Below the pieces are notes generated by a model. That model searched no databases. It was not told where the DNA came from and saw only the letters and a list, made by a program, of their open reading frames with translations. Of a DNA stretch of 38,277 bases, positions 1-8,113 are shown one piece after another. The position numbers and the translations under genes are program-made. The first letter of the stretch is position 1, and each line of letters begins with the position of its first letter. The DNA lies in assembly GCA_949045875.1 (NCBI GenBank), contig CARPYP010000005.1, forward strand, positions 1 through 38,277, written 5' to 3'. This stretch comes from an uncultured Clostridia bacterium. Lineage in GTDB: Bacteria; Bacillota; Clostridia; TANB77; CAG-508.

Positions 1-179
1 ATAATGCTTTTATGGAAAAAGGAATAGTAGATAATATTATTTTAAATTATAATCCATTTGTATTAAATAAAGGAATACCACTATTTAAAGGTAATTATTT
101 TGAAAACAAACTAAAACTTGAAAAAATTATAAGAGAACAGGAAGATATAGTACAAGTTCATTATAGTGTTATAAACTAA
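1..179 (+). CDS. RibD C-terminal / dihydrofolate reductase-like protein, 3' part only
   Basis: The reading frame is open from the window edge and ends with TAA at 177-179, leaving about 58 C-terminal residues. They begin NAFMEKGIVDNIILNYNPF and continue with VLNKGIPLFKG. This pattern (a 'G-hVDEhhL' strand, then a 'hhLGKGhPLF' loop) is typical of the C-terminal part of the RibD C-terminal/dihydrofolate reductase-like fold, which binds NADPH and reduces pterin- or pyrimidine-type substrates. The actual substrate cannot be told from this piece. It lies 42 nt upstream of dinD on the same strand and may be cotranscribed with it. The N-terminal half is outside the window. Confidence 0.7.
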   Translation, partial: NAFMEKGIVDNIILNYNPFVLNKGIPLFKGNYFENKLKLEKIIREQEDIVQVHYSVIN

Positions 180-221
180 AAACAAGAAAATAAGTATAGC
201 AAAGAAAGGAGATGTTGATAA

Positions 222-1065
222 ATGAAAGAATTAGATAACGAAGAAATTTATAATAATAAAACTTTTGAAGATATAAAACATATTGACGAAAATGGAATTG
301 AATTTTGGTATGCAAGAGAATTGATGAAAGTTTTAAGTTATAAAGATTGGAGATATTTTGATGCAGTAATTGGAAAAGCAAAGATAGCTTGTCAAAACTC
401 TGAAATAACTGATATTGACCATTTCGTTGTCAGCAACAAAATGGTAGAAATAGGTTCTGGTGCGAAAAGAGAACAAAAAGATTATAAATTAACACGATAT
501 GCTTGCTATCTTATAGCTCAAAATGCAAATCCAAGATTAAAAATTGTAGCTCTTGCACAAACATATTTTGCAATTCAAACCAGAAAACAAGAAATTACTG
601 AAAAGGAATATACTTCATTAACAGAAGATGAAAAGAGATTTTATCAAAGAAATTTAACTAGAAAAGGTAATTATTCACTTAATCAAACTGCTAAAAATGC
701 AGGAGTAAAAAATTTTGATAAATTTCATAATGCTGGATATAAAGGTTTATACAATGGAGAAACAGCAGATGATATTGCAAAAAGAAAAGGATTAAGATAT
801 AGAGAAGATATTTTAGATAATATGGGAAGTGAAGAACTTGCAGCTAATTTATTTCGTATAACACAAACAGAATCGAGATTAAAAAGAGATAAAGTTGATA
901 CGGAAAAGAAAGCCTGTGATACTCATAATAAAATTGGGAAAATAGTTAGAAAAGCTATTAAACAAGCAGGACGGAACTATGCCAGAAGAATTGCCTACAC
1001 CTAAAAAGAGTTTGAAACAATTAGAAAAAGAAAATAAGAAAAGTTTAAAGAAAACAGAAAAATAG
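222..1065 (+). CDS. dinD: DNA damage-inducible protein D (DinD/BRO-like), read through a +1 frameshift at CGG
   Basis: The start at 222 follows AAAGGAGATG. The N-terminal half (KHIDENGIEFWYARELMKVL, then a YKLTRYACYLIAQNANPR block) is the BRO/DinD DNA-binding-like domain; in E. coli, DinD is SOS-induced and inhibits RecA-dependent strand exchange. The zero frame hits CGG at 972-974 (GCA GGA C GGA ACT ATG) and would end at 1004 with an unrelated tail. Skipping C972 gives AGGTMPEELPTPKK and then a Lys-rich tail ending TAG 1063-1065, which is the expected DinD C-terminus. The joined product is about 280 residues, close to E. coli DinD. I see no LexA-type box just upstream. The family call is firm. 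Whether the C is a mutation, an error or a programmed shift is open; three other genes here share the same break. Confidence 0.85.
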
Positions 1066-1074
1066 TTAACAAGC

Positions 1075-1095
1075 TAGTTCCACAGTGTGGAACTA
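1075..1095. repeat. 21-bp perfect palindrome after dinD
   Basis: TAGTTCCACA and TGTGGAACTA flank a single central G, a perfect 10-bp inverted repeat. It begins 9 nt after the dinD stop (shifted frame) and lies 33 nt before the next start. No T-run follows on either strand, so an intrinsic terminator is unlikely. It could be an operator for a dimeric regulator of the gene at 1129 or a folded mRNA element. It is not a LexA box: the half-sites are GTTC..GAAC rather than GAAC..GTTC. Confidence 0.6.
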
Positions 1096-1128
1096 ACATA
1101 AAAACAAAAAATATATCAGGAGAATAAT

Positions 1129-1590
1129 ATGATACAGAATAAAGAAAGTTTAGTATATAGCCTAGAAAATTCAATAAATAATTTAGAAGCAGTTGTAAAA
1201 GAATCAGTAAAAATGAATACACCACAACAGAGAGAAGTATATAGCAGTTTAGGCACAGCTTTATTATGGATAGGCTCATGTTTGGATAGATTGGAAAACA
1301 TAGAATATACAGATGAAGAATTTAAATATGTTCAAGCATTTAAAGGTGCATATAACGTACAAAAGCATGGAGCAGATTTAGTAGGATTTACAGGATTTAT
1401 AAGTGGAAGTAGTTTTCCTATAAGATTTCCAATGAGATTTGGAGAAGGAAACTATTATTTTAAGGAACTTAATGAACACATAATAAAAAATAAAAATCAA
1501 ATTATTAGATATAATGAAATATTAAAAGATAAAGATATAATTAAATCAGTACAACAAATAAAAGCAATAATATTAGATAAAATGAAATGA
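1129..1590 (+). CDS. Hypothetical protein, 153 aa
   Basis: The ATG follows an AGGAG site 6 nt upstream. The product is not recognised. It begins MIQNKESLVYSLENSINNLE and is predicted mostly helical, with no signal peptide or obvious membrane segment. A glycine- and aromatic-rich stretch in the middle (FTGFISGSSFPIRFPMRFGE) is the most distinctive part. It sits between dinD and the mobile-element debris, so it is probably accessory-genome cargo. A TGA stop falls inside a short ATGAA repeat. No function is assigned. Confidence 0.6.
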   Translation: MIQNKESLVYSLENSINNLEAVVKESVKMNTPQQREVYSSLGTALLWIGSCLDRLENIEYTDEEFKYVQAFKGAYNVQKHGADLVGFTGFISGSSFPIRFPMRFGEGNYYFKELNEHIIKNKNQIIRYNEILKDKDIIKSVQQIKAIILDKMK

Positions 1591-1666
1591 AATGAAATAT
1601 AAATTTTTCTAAAAAGTATTGCCAAATATAAAAAATTATGTTAAATTAAAAACATAGTAATAGACC

Positions 1667-1758
1667 AAAAACACCGATGTGGGTATACATATCTTTGAAA
1701 CTATTGCTATAACTGATTTTGAAACGGATAATAAAGTGCTTTTGTGCAAGGTGTTTTT
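1667..1758 (+). other. Structured non-coding segment with a motif repeated near 5274
   Basis: AAAAACACC at 1667-1675 pairs perfectly with GGTGTTTTT at 1750-1758 and encloses about 75 nt. Inside, at 1706-1729, lies GCTATAACTGATTTTGAAAC followed by GGAT; the same 24-mer with two differences recurs at 5274-5297. The segment could be a small RNA, a leader or a recombination scar of the mobile element whose remnants follow. No RNA family was recognised. A strong terminator begins about 30 nt downstream. Confidence 0.4.
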
Positions 1759-1788
1759 CGCATACGTCCTCCGCTAAGGCACCAAATT

Positions 1789-1836
1789 AATAAGTCCTAG
1801 AATATTTGAAATATCAATATTCTAGGACTTATTTTT
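1789..1836 (+). terminator. Strong intrinsic terminator
   Basis: An 18-bp perfect stem (AATAAGTCCTAGAATATT paired with its complement at 1816-1833) encloses a 9-nt loop and is followed by a T-run. It ends transcription from the 1129 gene or from the structured segment just upstream. Confidence 0.85.
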
Positions 1837-1884
1837 ATCATTTTTGATGCAATAGTAATGCAGTAGCTTTTTATTTTATATTAT

Positions 1885-2229
1885 GAAATAGAACTAAAAG
1901 ATAATGAAATCGGCAGTCTAAAAAAGGAACTATCTACTAAAGACAAGATTATAGACAGATTACAAACTGAAAAATAAAAACTAAAACAAGAATTACAAAA
2001 ATTCAAAGGCTTTTGGCATAGTATTATGAGCCATTTTCATAAAAGAATTTGCTACGATAAAGATAATAACTATAAAATTGTTAGTGATGACCTATATAAA
2101 AATGGCATATTCGACAACAACGATAATGAAATTGCTAATAATATTGCTAGAAGAGTAACTATAACAGATGAAAACAAGCAAAAAATAGAAAAAGGAGGTA
2201 ATTTTGTAATAATGAAGAAAGGAAAGTAG
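1885..2229 (+). pseudogene. MobV (Pre/Mob) relaxase remnant, C-terminal part
   Basis: In one frame the translation reads a coiled-coil stretch (ELKDNEIGSLKKELSTKDK), then an in-frame TAA at 1975-1977, then FKGFWHSIMSHFHKRI and an SDDLYKNGIFDNNDNEIANN block. This succession is characteristic of the C-terminal end of MobV-type plasmid recombination/mobilisation relaxases. The catalytic N-terminal domain is missing, and the frame upstream of about 1885 has a stop at 1864. It is a decayed trace of a mobilisable plasmid or transposon and should not be functional. The final codons overlap the start of the recombinase remnant. Confidence 0.75.
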
Positions 2230-2939
2230 CAGGAATTTATATTCGTGTAAGTACAGAAGATCAAGTAAGAGAAGGATTTAGTCTAGGAGAACAGGAGGAA
2301 AAGTTAAAACAACTTTGTAAATATAAAGATTATAAAATCTATAAAGTTTACAAAGATGCAGGAATTAGTGCAAAAAATATGTCAGGTAGACCAGCATTTC
2401 AGCAAATGCTAGAAGATATGAGAGATAGATTTGATAAATGCACAGGAAATATTGCCTATCACGCATACCAAAGTTTTAAAACAGGAGAAGTATCGCCAGA
2501 ATTAGCACATAAAATTGGAGTAGAACTAGCAGAAAAGATGTGGAGTGAATATCAAGTTGTAGTTGCAACACACTTTAATACAGGCACATATCATAATCAT
2601 TTTGTAGTAAATTCAGTTAATATGTTTATAGGAAAAAAGTTCAATTGTAACAAAGGTGCATATTATCATTTCAGAGAGTTATCAGATGAACTATGTAAAG
2701 AATATGGATTAACAGTTATTGATAAGCCAGCAGGAAAAACACCAAGAAGTATATATTTTGCAGAAAAGCGAGATGAATGCACTACAGTTTTAAATAAGTA
2801 TAGAAAAAATCTAAAAACAGCAAACTATATTTTAGAAGATACACCAAAGGTTAAAGAAGTTATAAGAATTGAAATGAAAATGAAAAATGGACAAGAAGAT
2901 ATTACTAAAACAAAGAAAAAAGACAGATATGTAAGATAA
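2212..2939 (+). pseudogene. Chimeric remnant: serine recombinase N-terminus joined in frame to a MobP-type relaxase
   Basis: A good ribosome-binding site (AAAGGAGG, 2190-2197) and ATG 2212 open a frame that stops after MKKGK. One base appears lost, because the neighbouring frame reads VAGIYIRVSTEDQVREGFSL and DAGISAKNMSGRPAFQQMLE, the resolvase domain of a large serine recombinase including the YIRVST catalytic serine. At about 2430 the frame runs without a stop into NIAYHAYQSFKTGEVSPELA, VVVATHFNTGTYHNHFVVNS and GKTPRSIYFAEKR, the HUH-type relaxase core of Tn1549-like elements. The last 55 or so residues (from about 2770) are Lys-rich and not recognised. Both parental genes lack most of their domains. 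This is a deletion scar, unless the 186-residue stretch from ATG 2379 is still made. Confidence 0.75.
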
Positions 2940-2948
2940 GAATATTAG

Positions 2949-2987
2949 AGGTTGTTATATAGCAAAGTAACAACCTTTTGTGTTTTT
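2949..2987 (+). terminator. Intrinsic terminator after the chimeric remnant
   Basis: AGGTTGTTA (2949-2957) pairs perfectly with TAACAACCT (2968-2976), with a 10-nt loop, and is followed by a T-rich run with isolated Gs. Confidence 0.75.
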
Positions 2988-3000
2988 AGTATAAAAGCTA

Positions 3001-3029
3001 TTGTGATAGTTATAAGAATTTGTTATAAT
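3001..3029 (+). promoter_or_regulatory. SigA-type promoter candidate
   Basis: TTGTGA (3001-3006), a 17-nt spacer and a perfect TATAAT (3024-3029) lie just upstream of the DUF3800 remnant and the SDR/GNAT genes. Confidence 0.6.
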
Positions 3030-3041
3030 GCTTTCAGTAAA

Positions 3042-3374
3042 GTAGGTGTAAAAATTAAAAGAAGGCTTAATATATTCATTGATGAAAGTGGAGATTATGC
3101 ACATTTTGATCTTAAACAAAGACAAGATATATTTTGGTCAATATTTTTCTTTTCAAAAAGAGTAAAAGTAAAGATACATACCATTATAGTAGATAAACGA
3201 TTAAAAAATAATAAAACACAACTAAATAGAGAATTGGCGAATGGAACAAATAACTTTTTTAATTCAATATCAGACTATATGAATGAATTTGAAAAAGTTG
3301 TAGTTTATTATGATAATGGACAAGATTTAAAAAAATTGAAAAAACTCATAAATTATGATATATTGAGACTATAA
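3042..3374 (+). pseudogene. DUF3800 protein, internally deleted and truncated
   Basis: The frame reads RRLNIFIDESGDYAHFD, the signature N-terminus of DUF3800 proteins (RNase H-like fold, often near defence and mobile genes). It then jumps to KRVKVKIHTIIVDKRLKNNK and EFEKVVVYYDNGQ, which in intact members lie much further along. The segment between them (roughly 50 residues) and the C-terminal part after YYDNGQ are missing. No good start codon with a ribosome-binding site is visible; the frame opens upstream without similarity. It probably is not functional. Confidence 0.65.
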
Positions 3375-3390
3375 TAGATGGGAGGAAAAA

Positions 3391-4080
3391 ATGAGCAAAG
3401 AAATAGTAATTATAACAGGTGGAGCAAGTCGGACTAGGCTTAGAACTTGTAAAACAATTTATCAAAAAGAATTATTTTGTATGTAATATAGATAGAGCTT
3501 TTGAAAAAATGAAAATATTAAATAATACATATAAAGATAACTATAAAGGCTTTATAGGAGATATTTCAGATAATGAATTTGTCAAAATGTTATTAATGAA
3601 ATATCAAATTTAGGAAATATAAACATACTAATTAATAATGCAGGAGAGCCATCATTTAAGTTACCTACAAAATATGAAAAGGAAGATATAGACAAATGTT
3701 TTAAAGGTCTGCAAGGTATGATTTTATTTTCAACGGAAACTTTAAAAGCAAAAGAAGAAAAGTACTTAAAAATCGTAAATATAATGTCTTCTGCTGCACT
3801 AAGAGGAAACAAACAAGAAGCGGTATATTGTGCTACTAAATGGGGAGAAAGAGGATATACAGAAAGTTTGAAAGTTGCTTATAAAGGTACAAGCGTAAAA
3901 GTAATAGGAGTATATCCAGGAGGAATAAACACAGAGTTTTATAAAAATAGCAGAGACTATGTATCAGAAGAAAAACAATCTACATTTATGAAACCTTATG
4001 ATGTTGCTAAAACAATCATAGATAATGTTACAAATGATACTAATTTAACAATTGCAGATATTATAATTGAAAGAAATTAA
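3391..4080 (+). pseudogene. Short-chain dehydrogenase/reductase with two frame breaks, one at CGG
   Basis: ATG 3391 follows GGGAGG. The N-terminus MSKEIVIITGGAS meets CGG at 3430-3432; skipping C3430 gives GGA CTA GGC, i.e. TGGASGLG, the canonical SDR cofactor-binding motif. The second frame runs to about 3586, where the protein continues only after a -1 shift in a short A run (GTC AAAATGTT). The third frame then gives INILINNAG, an IMSSAAL serine and YCATK, the catalytic Ser and Tyr-x-x-x-Lys. Joined, it is a complete NAD(P)-dependent oxidoreductase of about 230 residues with an unknown substrate. The first break matches those of dinD, spoVFB and pflA; the second does not, so this gene may be dead. 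The GNAT gene follows by 20 nt. Confidence 0.75.
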
Positions 4081-4100
4081 TAGGAGAAAAATAAGCAATT

Positions 4101-5246
4101 ATGGAAGATATGAAATTAAAAGATATAGGCATAGACAAATTTGAAAAAGATGTATATTTATATTATTTAAAAATATTTCCAGAAGATGAAAGAAAACCAT
4201 TAGAACTATTACAATCGTCTTATGAAAAGCACTACACAAGAATTATAGAAATTTTATACAAAAATGAAATAATTGGATTTATGATATTAAATAAAGTTAA
4301 AGATAAAGGATATGCTGTTTTAGATTATTTAGCTATACTACCACAATATAGAAATAACAAATTTGGTACTAAAGCATTACAAATTTTATTAGAACAAGAA
4401 AAAGAAAATAGTGGCATTTTTATAGAGATTGAAAAAGTTGGATTAGGCAAAGACATAGAAGAAAATTTATTAAGAGAAAAGAGAAAGAATTTCTATGAAA
4501 AAGTAGGCTTTAAAAAATTAAATTTTGATTTATTTTTATTTGATGTTGTATATACACCTTATTTATTCTCTAATAGACAAGATGATGAAGACATGATTAT
4601 TGATGAAATATTAAATATTTATGAAGCAATATCAGGAAAAGAGAGAATAGAACAAAATTGCAAAATAATAAAGAAGTTAAGATTTGAAGAAATAAGCAAA
4701 GATAATATAAAAGTAGCAGCAAAGTTACAATATGAGATTTTTCCTAATTCAAGTGCATATTCAGTATATAAATCGAAAATCACAGGAGAAAGAAAAGATT
4801 TATATATAGGGTACATAGCTTATATGGGAGATAAACCAATTGGAGTAACAGGAATTTATGAAATTCCAGAATATTCAGATACGGTATGGTTAAGTTGGTT
4901 TGGAATAAAGAAAGAATATCGAAAATTAGGATATGGAAAACAAATACTAGATTATACAATTGAAATGGCAAAGACTCTGAATAAAAAATATTTGAGACTA
5001 TATAGTTTTGAAATCTGGAATAGTGAAGCACAGGCATTTTACAAAAGAAATATGGATTTAGGGGAATATTATTATAATGAAAAAGAACATAAAGACATAT
5101 TTGAGGGTAAACCAAAGGTATTTAGTATCAGTTTATGTGATGAAAAAGTAGAATTATGGAATGACAAGTTTATAAATATATCAGAAGATGAAGATTCCCA
5201 CGAAAAAAGTGTAATAATGATGAAAGAAGATGGAATTATAGATTGA
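4101..5246 (+). CDS. Tandem GNAT-family N-acetyltransferase, 381 aa
   Basis: Two GNAT domains lie in one chain. The first (residues about 1-150) contains LDYLAILPQYRNNKFGTKAL, the acetyl-CoA pyrophosphate-binding loop, and ends in FYEKVGFKKL. The second (about 195-345) contains WFGIKKEYRKLGYGKQIL and AQAFYKRNM. Such proteins transfer an acetyl group from acetyl-CoA to an amine; the substrate is unknown, and in this accessory setting a drug, toxin or small-metabolite target is possible. The start follows AGGAG; an alternative ATG lies three codons on. It is probably cotranscribed with the SDR upstream. No frame damage is seen. Confidence 0.85.
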   Translation: MEDMKLKDIGIDKFEKDVYLYYLKIFPEDERKPLELLQSSYEKHYTRIIEILYKNEIIGFMILNKVKDKGYAVLDYLAILPQYRNNKFGTKALQILLEQEKENSGIFIEIEKVGLGKDIEENLLREKRKNFYEKVGFKKLNFDLFLFDVVYTPYLFSNRQDDEDMIIDEILNIYEAISGKERIEQNCKIIKKLRFEEISKDNIKVAAKLQYEIFPNSSAYSVYKSKITGERKDLYIGYIAYMGDKPIGVTGIYEIPEYSDTVWLSWFGIKKEYRKLGYGKQILDYTIEMAKTLNKKYLRLYSFEIWNSEAQAFYKRNMDLGEYYYNEKEHKDIFEGKPKVFSISLCDEKVELWNDKFINISEDEDSHEKSVIMMKEDGIID

Positions 5247-5258
5247 TAAAGGAGTGAA

Positions 5259-5324
5259 ATGAATGGAAGAAATGCTGTAACTAATTTTGAAACGGATGCT
5301 TGTAGTGTTAAAATCTTTCTTTAG
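5259..5324 (+). CDS. Possible 21-residue peptide carrying the repeated FETD motif
   Basis: AAAGGAG lies 4 nt before ATG 5259. The frame encodes MNGRNAVTNFETDACSVKIF plus one Leu and stops at 5322. Nucleotides 5274-5297 nearly match 1706-1729, where the same frame reads AITDFETD and continues open to a TAA. Two copies with a conserved peptide frame hint at a small translated ORF or a fragment of a larger mobile-element gene. It could equally be a leader or a simple recombination scar. Confidence 0.3.
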   Translation: MNGRNAVTNFETDACSVKIFL

Positions 5325-5338
5325 CTTACTTATCAGTA

Positions 5339-5367
5339 TTTACAATCACATTATTTTATGATATTAT
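5339..5367 (+). promoter_or_regulatory. Promoter candidate for polA
   Basis: TTTACA (5339-5344), a 17-nt spacer and TATTAT (5362-5367) lie about 30 nt before the polA start. They mark the return to housekeeping genes after the accessory segment. Confidence 0.6.
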
Positions 5368-5398
5368 ATCAATACTATAAAAAATTTTAGGAGAAATA

Positions 5399-8101
5399 AT
5401 GAAAAGATTAGTTGTTATTGATGGAAATAGTATTATGAATAGAGCTTTCTATGGGATTATTGGAAATAGGGTATTAAGAACAGAAGATGGAACATATACA
5501 AATGGAGTATATGGATTTTTAGCAATCATGTTTAAGATTTTAGAAGATTTAAAACCAGAATATTTAGCAGTAGCATTCGACTTAAAAGCACCTACTAAAC
5601 GACACCTTATGTATGCAGAATATAAAGGAACAAGGCATGCAATGCCAGAAGAACTTGTAGCACAAATGCCAATAATAAAAGAAATTTTGAATGCAATGAA
5701 TATTGCTATAATAGAAAAAGAAGGATATGAGGCAGACGATATTTTAGGAACATTGGCTAAAAGGGCAGAAAAAAAGGGGATAGCAACAACTATTCTTTCT
5801 GGAGATAGAGATACACTTCAACTTGCAAGCAAAATGATAACTATAAGAATTCCACATACAAAAGCAGGGAAAACCGAAGAAGAAGATTATAACTCAACAA
5901 AAGTTATGGAGACTTACGGAGTAACACCAAAAGGAATGATTGAAGTAAAAGGATTAATGGGAGATAAATCTGACAATATCCCAGGAGTTCCAGGAGTAGG
6001 AGAAAAAACAGCAATAGGATTAATAAAAAAATATAGAAATATAGAAAACTTATACAAAGCAATAGAAGAAGGGACAGCAGACGAAAAAGGTAAATTAAGA
6101 GAAAATCTAGAAAATAGTAAAGAATTGGCAATGCTTTCAAGGACTTTAGGCACTATTGATACAAAAGTGCCAATTGAAAAAAGACTAAAAGATTTAGAAG
6201 TAAAAGAATGGGATAAGCAAAAAGTATTAGAAGAATTTAAAACACTTAAATTCAAAAAATATATAGAAAAATTTGAACTTGATAAAGTTGAAGGAGAACA
6301 AGTAAAACAGCAAAATATAGAAGAATTATTTGATAAAAAATATATAACAAATGTTTCTGAAATAGAAGAATTAAAAAATAATATAATAAAACAAAAAGAA
6401 ATGATATATATATTTGAAACTAAAGAAATATTTAACTATCAAAGTATAATTAATATGGAAATTAGTAATATATATATTTTTAATGGAGGAACTTCATACA
6501 AAATAGAAAAAAGCCTTTTAAATAATATTAAAGACGTGTTTGAAGATGAGAGTATAAAAAAAGTGGGATATAAGCAAAAAACAGATTATATATTACTTAA
6601 AGAACAAAATATAGAGATGAATAATATCTACTTTGATGTAGAAATATCAAGTTATTTATTAGATTCAAATGTTGGAAAATATACACTAGAAAGATTAGCT
6701 GAAAAATATCTAAGCATAGACATGAACAATATATACAAAAATGATAATAGTGATGTACAGTTAAATTTATTTAATGATATTCAAGAAGTGAATAAAAACG
6801 ATAATATGGAATACCTATTGAAAGCATATATAATATCAAAATTATATGAAATAACAAATAAGCTATTAATAGATAAAAATCTTATTGATTTATTTAATAA
6901 TGTAGAAATGCCACTAGAAACAGTATTAGCTGATATGCAGTGTAATGGAATACTTGTAGACAAACAAGAGCTTATAAATTATGGTGAATTATTAAAACAA
7001 GAACTAACAAAATTAACAGATGACATATACAAAATATCAGGACAAGAATTTAATATCAATTCACCAAAACAATTAGGAAAGGTTTTATTTGAAGATTTAA
7101 AACTTACAACATATAAGAAAACAAAAAGTGGATATTCTACAGATGTAGAGACTTTAGAGAAAATTAAAAGTGAGCATCCAGTAGTTGAAAAAATTTTAGA
7201 ATATAGGCAAATAGCAAAAATGCTTACAACATATGTTGAAGGTCTTTTACCATATATTAATACTAATACAGGAAGAATACATTCATATTTTCACCAAACA
7301 GTTACAGCAACAGGGAGACTTAGTAGCTCTGAGCCAAATTTACAAAGTATACCTACAAAATTTGAATCGGGGAAAAAACTGAGACAAGTATTTAAACCAC
7401 AAAAAGGATATATATTCGTTGATGCAGATTATTCACAAATTGAGCTTAGAGTACTTTCACATGTGGCTCAAGATGAAACATTAATAAATTCATTTAAGAA
7501 TGGAGAAGATATACACAAACAAGTAGCTTCTCAGGTATTTAATACACCACTAGAAGAAGTAACGAAAGAACAAAGAAGTCATGCAAAAGCAGTTAATTTT
7601 GGAATAGTATATGGTATTAGTGATTATGGACTTTCTGAGCAAATTGGAGTTCCAGTAAAAGTCGCAAAACAATATATACAAAATTATTTTGAGAAATATC
7701 CACAAATAAAGAAATTTGAAGAAGAGATAATAGAAAAAGCTAAAAAAGAAGGATATGTAGATACTTTATATGGAAGAAGAAGATACATTCCAGAAATAAA
7801 TTCAAGTAGTTATATGGTAAGACAATTTGGAATTAGAATTGCTACAAATACACCGATACAAGGAACAGCAGCAGATATAATGAAAATAGCAATGATAAAT
7901 GTATATAATAGAATAAAAAAGGAAAAATTAAAAACAAAAATAGTATTGCAAATTCATGATGAATTACTATTAGAATCACCTATAGAAGAAAAAAAACAAG
8001 TAAAAGAACTTTTAAAAACAGAAATGGAAAATGCTGTAAAATTATTTGTTCCATTAACAGCAGAAGTTTCAGAAGCAAACAATTGGGAAGAATGTAAGTA
8101 A
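5399..8101 (+). CDS. polA: DNA polymerase I
   Basis: The gene encodes 900 residues, the usual length. The N-terminal 5'-3' exonuclease/flap nuclease (1-290) has VIDGNSIMNRAFYGI, EADDILGTLA, GDKSDNIPGVPGVG and the other metal-binding acidic motifs. Residues about 320-500 keep the 3'-5' exonuclease fold, but the catalytic positions look lost: YIFETKE stands where DTET is expected, and KYTLERLA lacks the third acidic residue, as in proofreading-dead Bacillus-type PolA. The polymerase domain has motif A DYSQIELR (about 676), the O-helix KAVNFGIVYG (about 729) and motif C QIHDELLLE (about 850). The role is Okazaki-fragment maturation and repair synthesis in the cytoplasm. A promoter candidate precedes it, and the lytic transglycosylase starts 12 nt after its stop. 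Confidence 0.97.
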   Translation: MKRLVVIDGNSIMNRAFYGIIGNRVLRTEDGTYTNGVYGFLAIMFKILEDLKPEYLAVAFDLKAPTKRHLMYAEYKGTRHAMPEELVAQMPIIKEILNAMNIAIIEKEGYEADDILGTLAKRAEKKGIATTILSGDRDTLQLASKMITIRIPHTKAGKTEEEDYNSTKVMETYGVTPKGMIEVKGLMGDKSDNIPGVPGVGEKTAIGLIKKYRNIENLYKAIEEGTADEKGKLRENLENSKELAMLSRTLGTIDTKVPIEKRLKDLEVKEWDKQKVLEEFKTLKFKKYIEKFELDKVEGEQVKQQNIEELFDKKYITNVSEIEELKNNIIKQKEMIYIFETKEIFNYQSIINMEISNIYIFNGGTSYKIEKSLLNNIKDVFEDESIKKVGYKQKTDYILLKEQNIEMNNIYFDVEISSYLLDSNVGKYTLERLAEKYLSIDMNNIYKNDNSDVQLNLFNDIQEVNKNDNMEYLLKAYIISKLYEITNKLLIDKNLIDLFNNVEMPLETVLADMQCNGILVDKQELINYGELLKQELTKLTDDIYKISGQEFNINSPKQLGKVLFEDLKLTTYKKTKSGYSTDVETLEKIKSEHPVVEKILEYRQIAKMLTTYVEGLLPYINTNTGRIHSYFHQTVTATGRLSSSEPNLQSIPTKFESGKKLRQVFKPQKGYIFVDADYSQIELRVLSHVAQDETLINSFKNGEDIHKQVASQVFNTPLEEVTKEQRSHAKAVNFGIVYGISDYGLSEQIGVPVKVAKQYIQNYFEKYPQIKKFEEEIIEKAKKEGYVDTLYGRRRYIPEINSSSYMVRQFGIRIATNTPIQGTAADIMKIAMINVYNRIKKEKLKTKIVLQIHDELLLESPIEEKKQVKELLKTEMENAVKLFVPLTAEVSEANNWEECK

Positions 8102-8113
8102 GGAGAAAGAATA

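Noticed and set aside
972..974. A simple null mutation in dinD (and likewise in spoVFB and pflA)
   Set aside because: The same base is inserted in the same codon context in four genes on both strands, with no decay after the site in three of them; chance mutation is a poor explanation, although a systematic error remains possible.
1075..1095. Intrinsic terminator or LexA box
   Set aside because: No T-run follows on either strand, and the half-sites are in the wrong order for LexA.
2026..2229. An independent 67-residue gene
   Set aside because: The same frame continues upstream past one stop with MobV-type sequence, so it is the tail of a decayed relaxase.
5259..5324. Attenuation leader peptide for polA
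   Set aside because: There is no run of a single amino acid codon and no clear alternative stem-loops before polA; the likeness to 1706 suggests a mobile scar.
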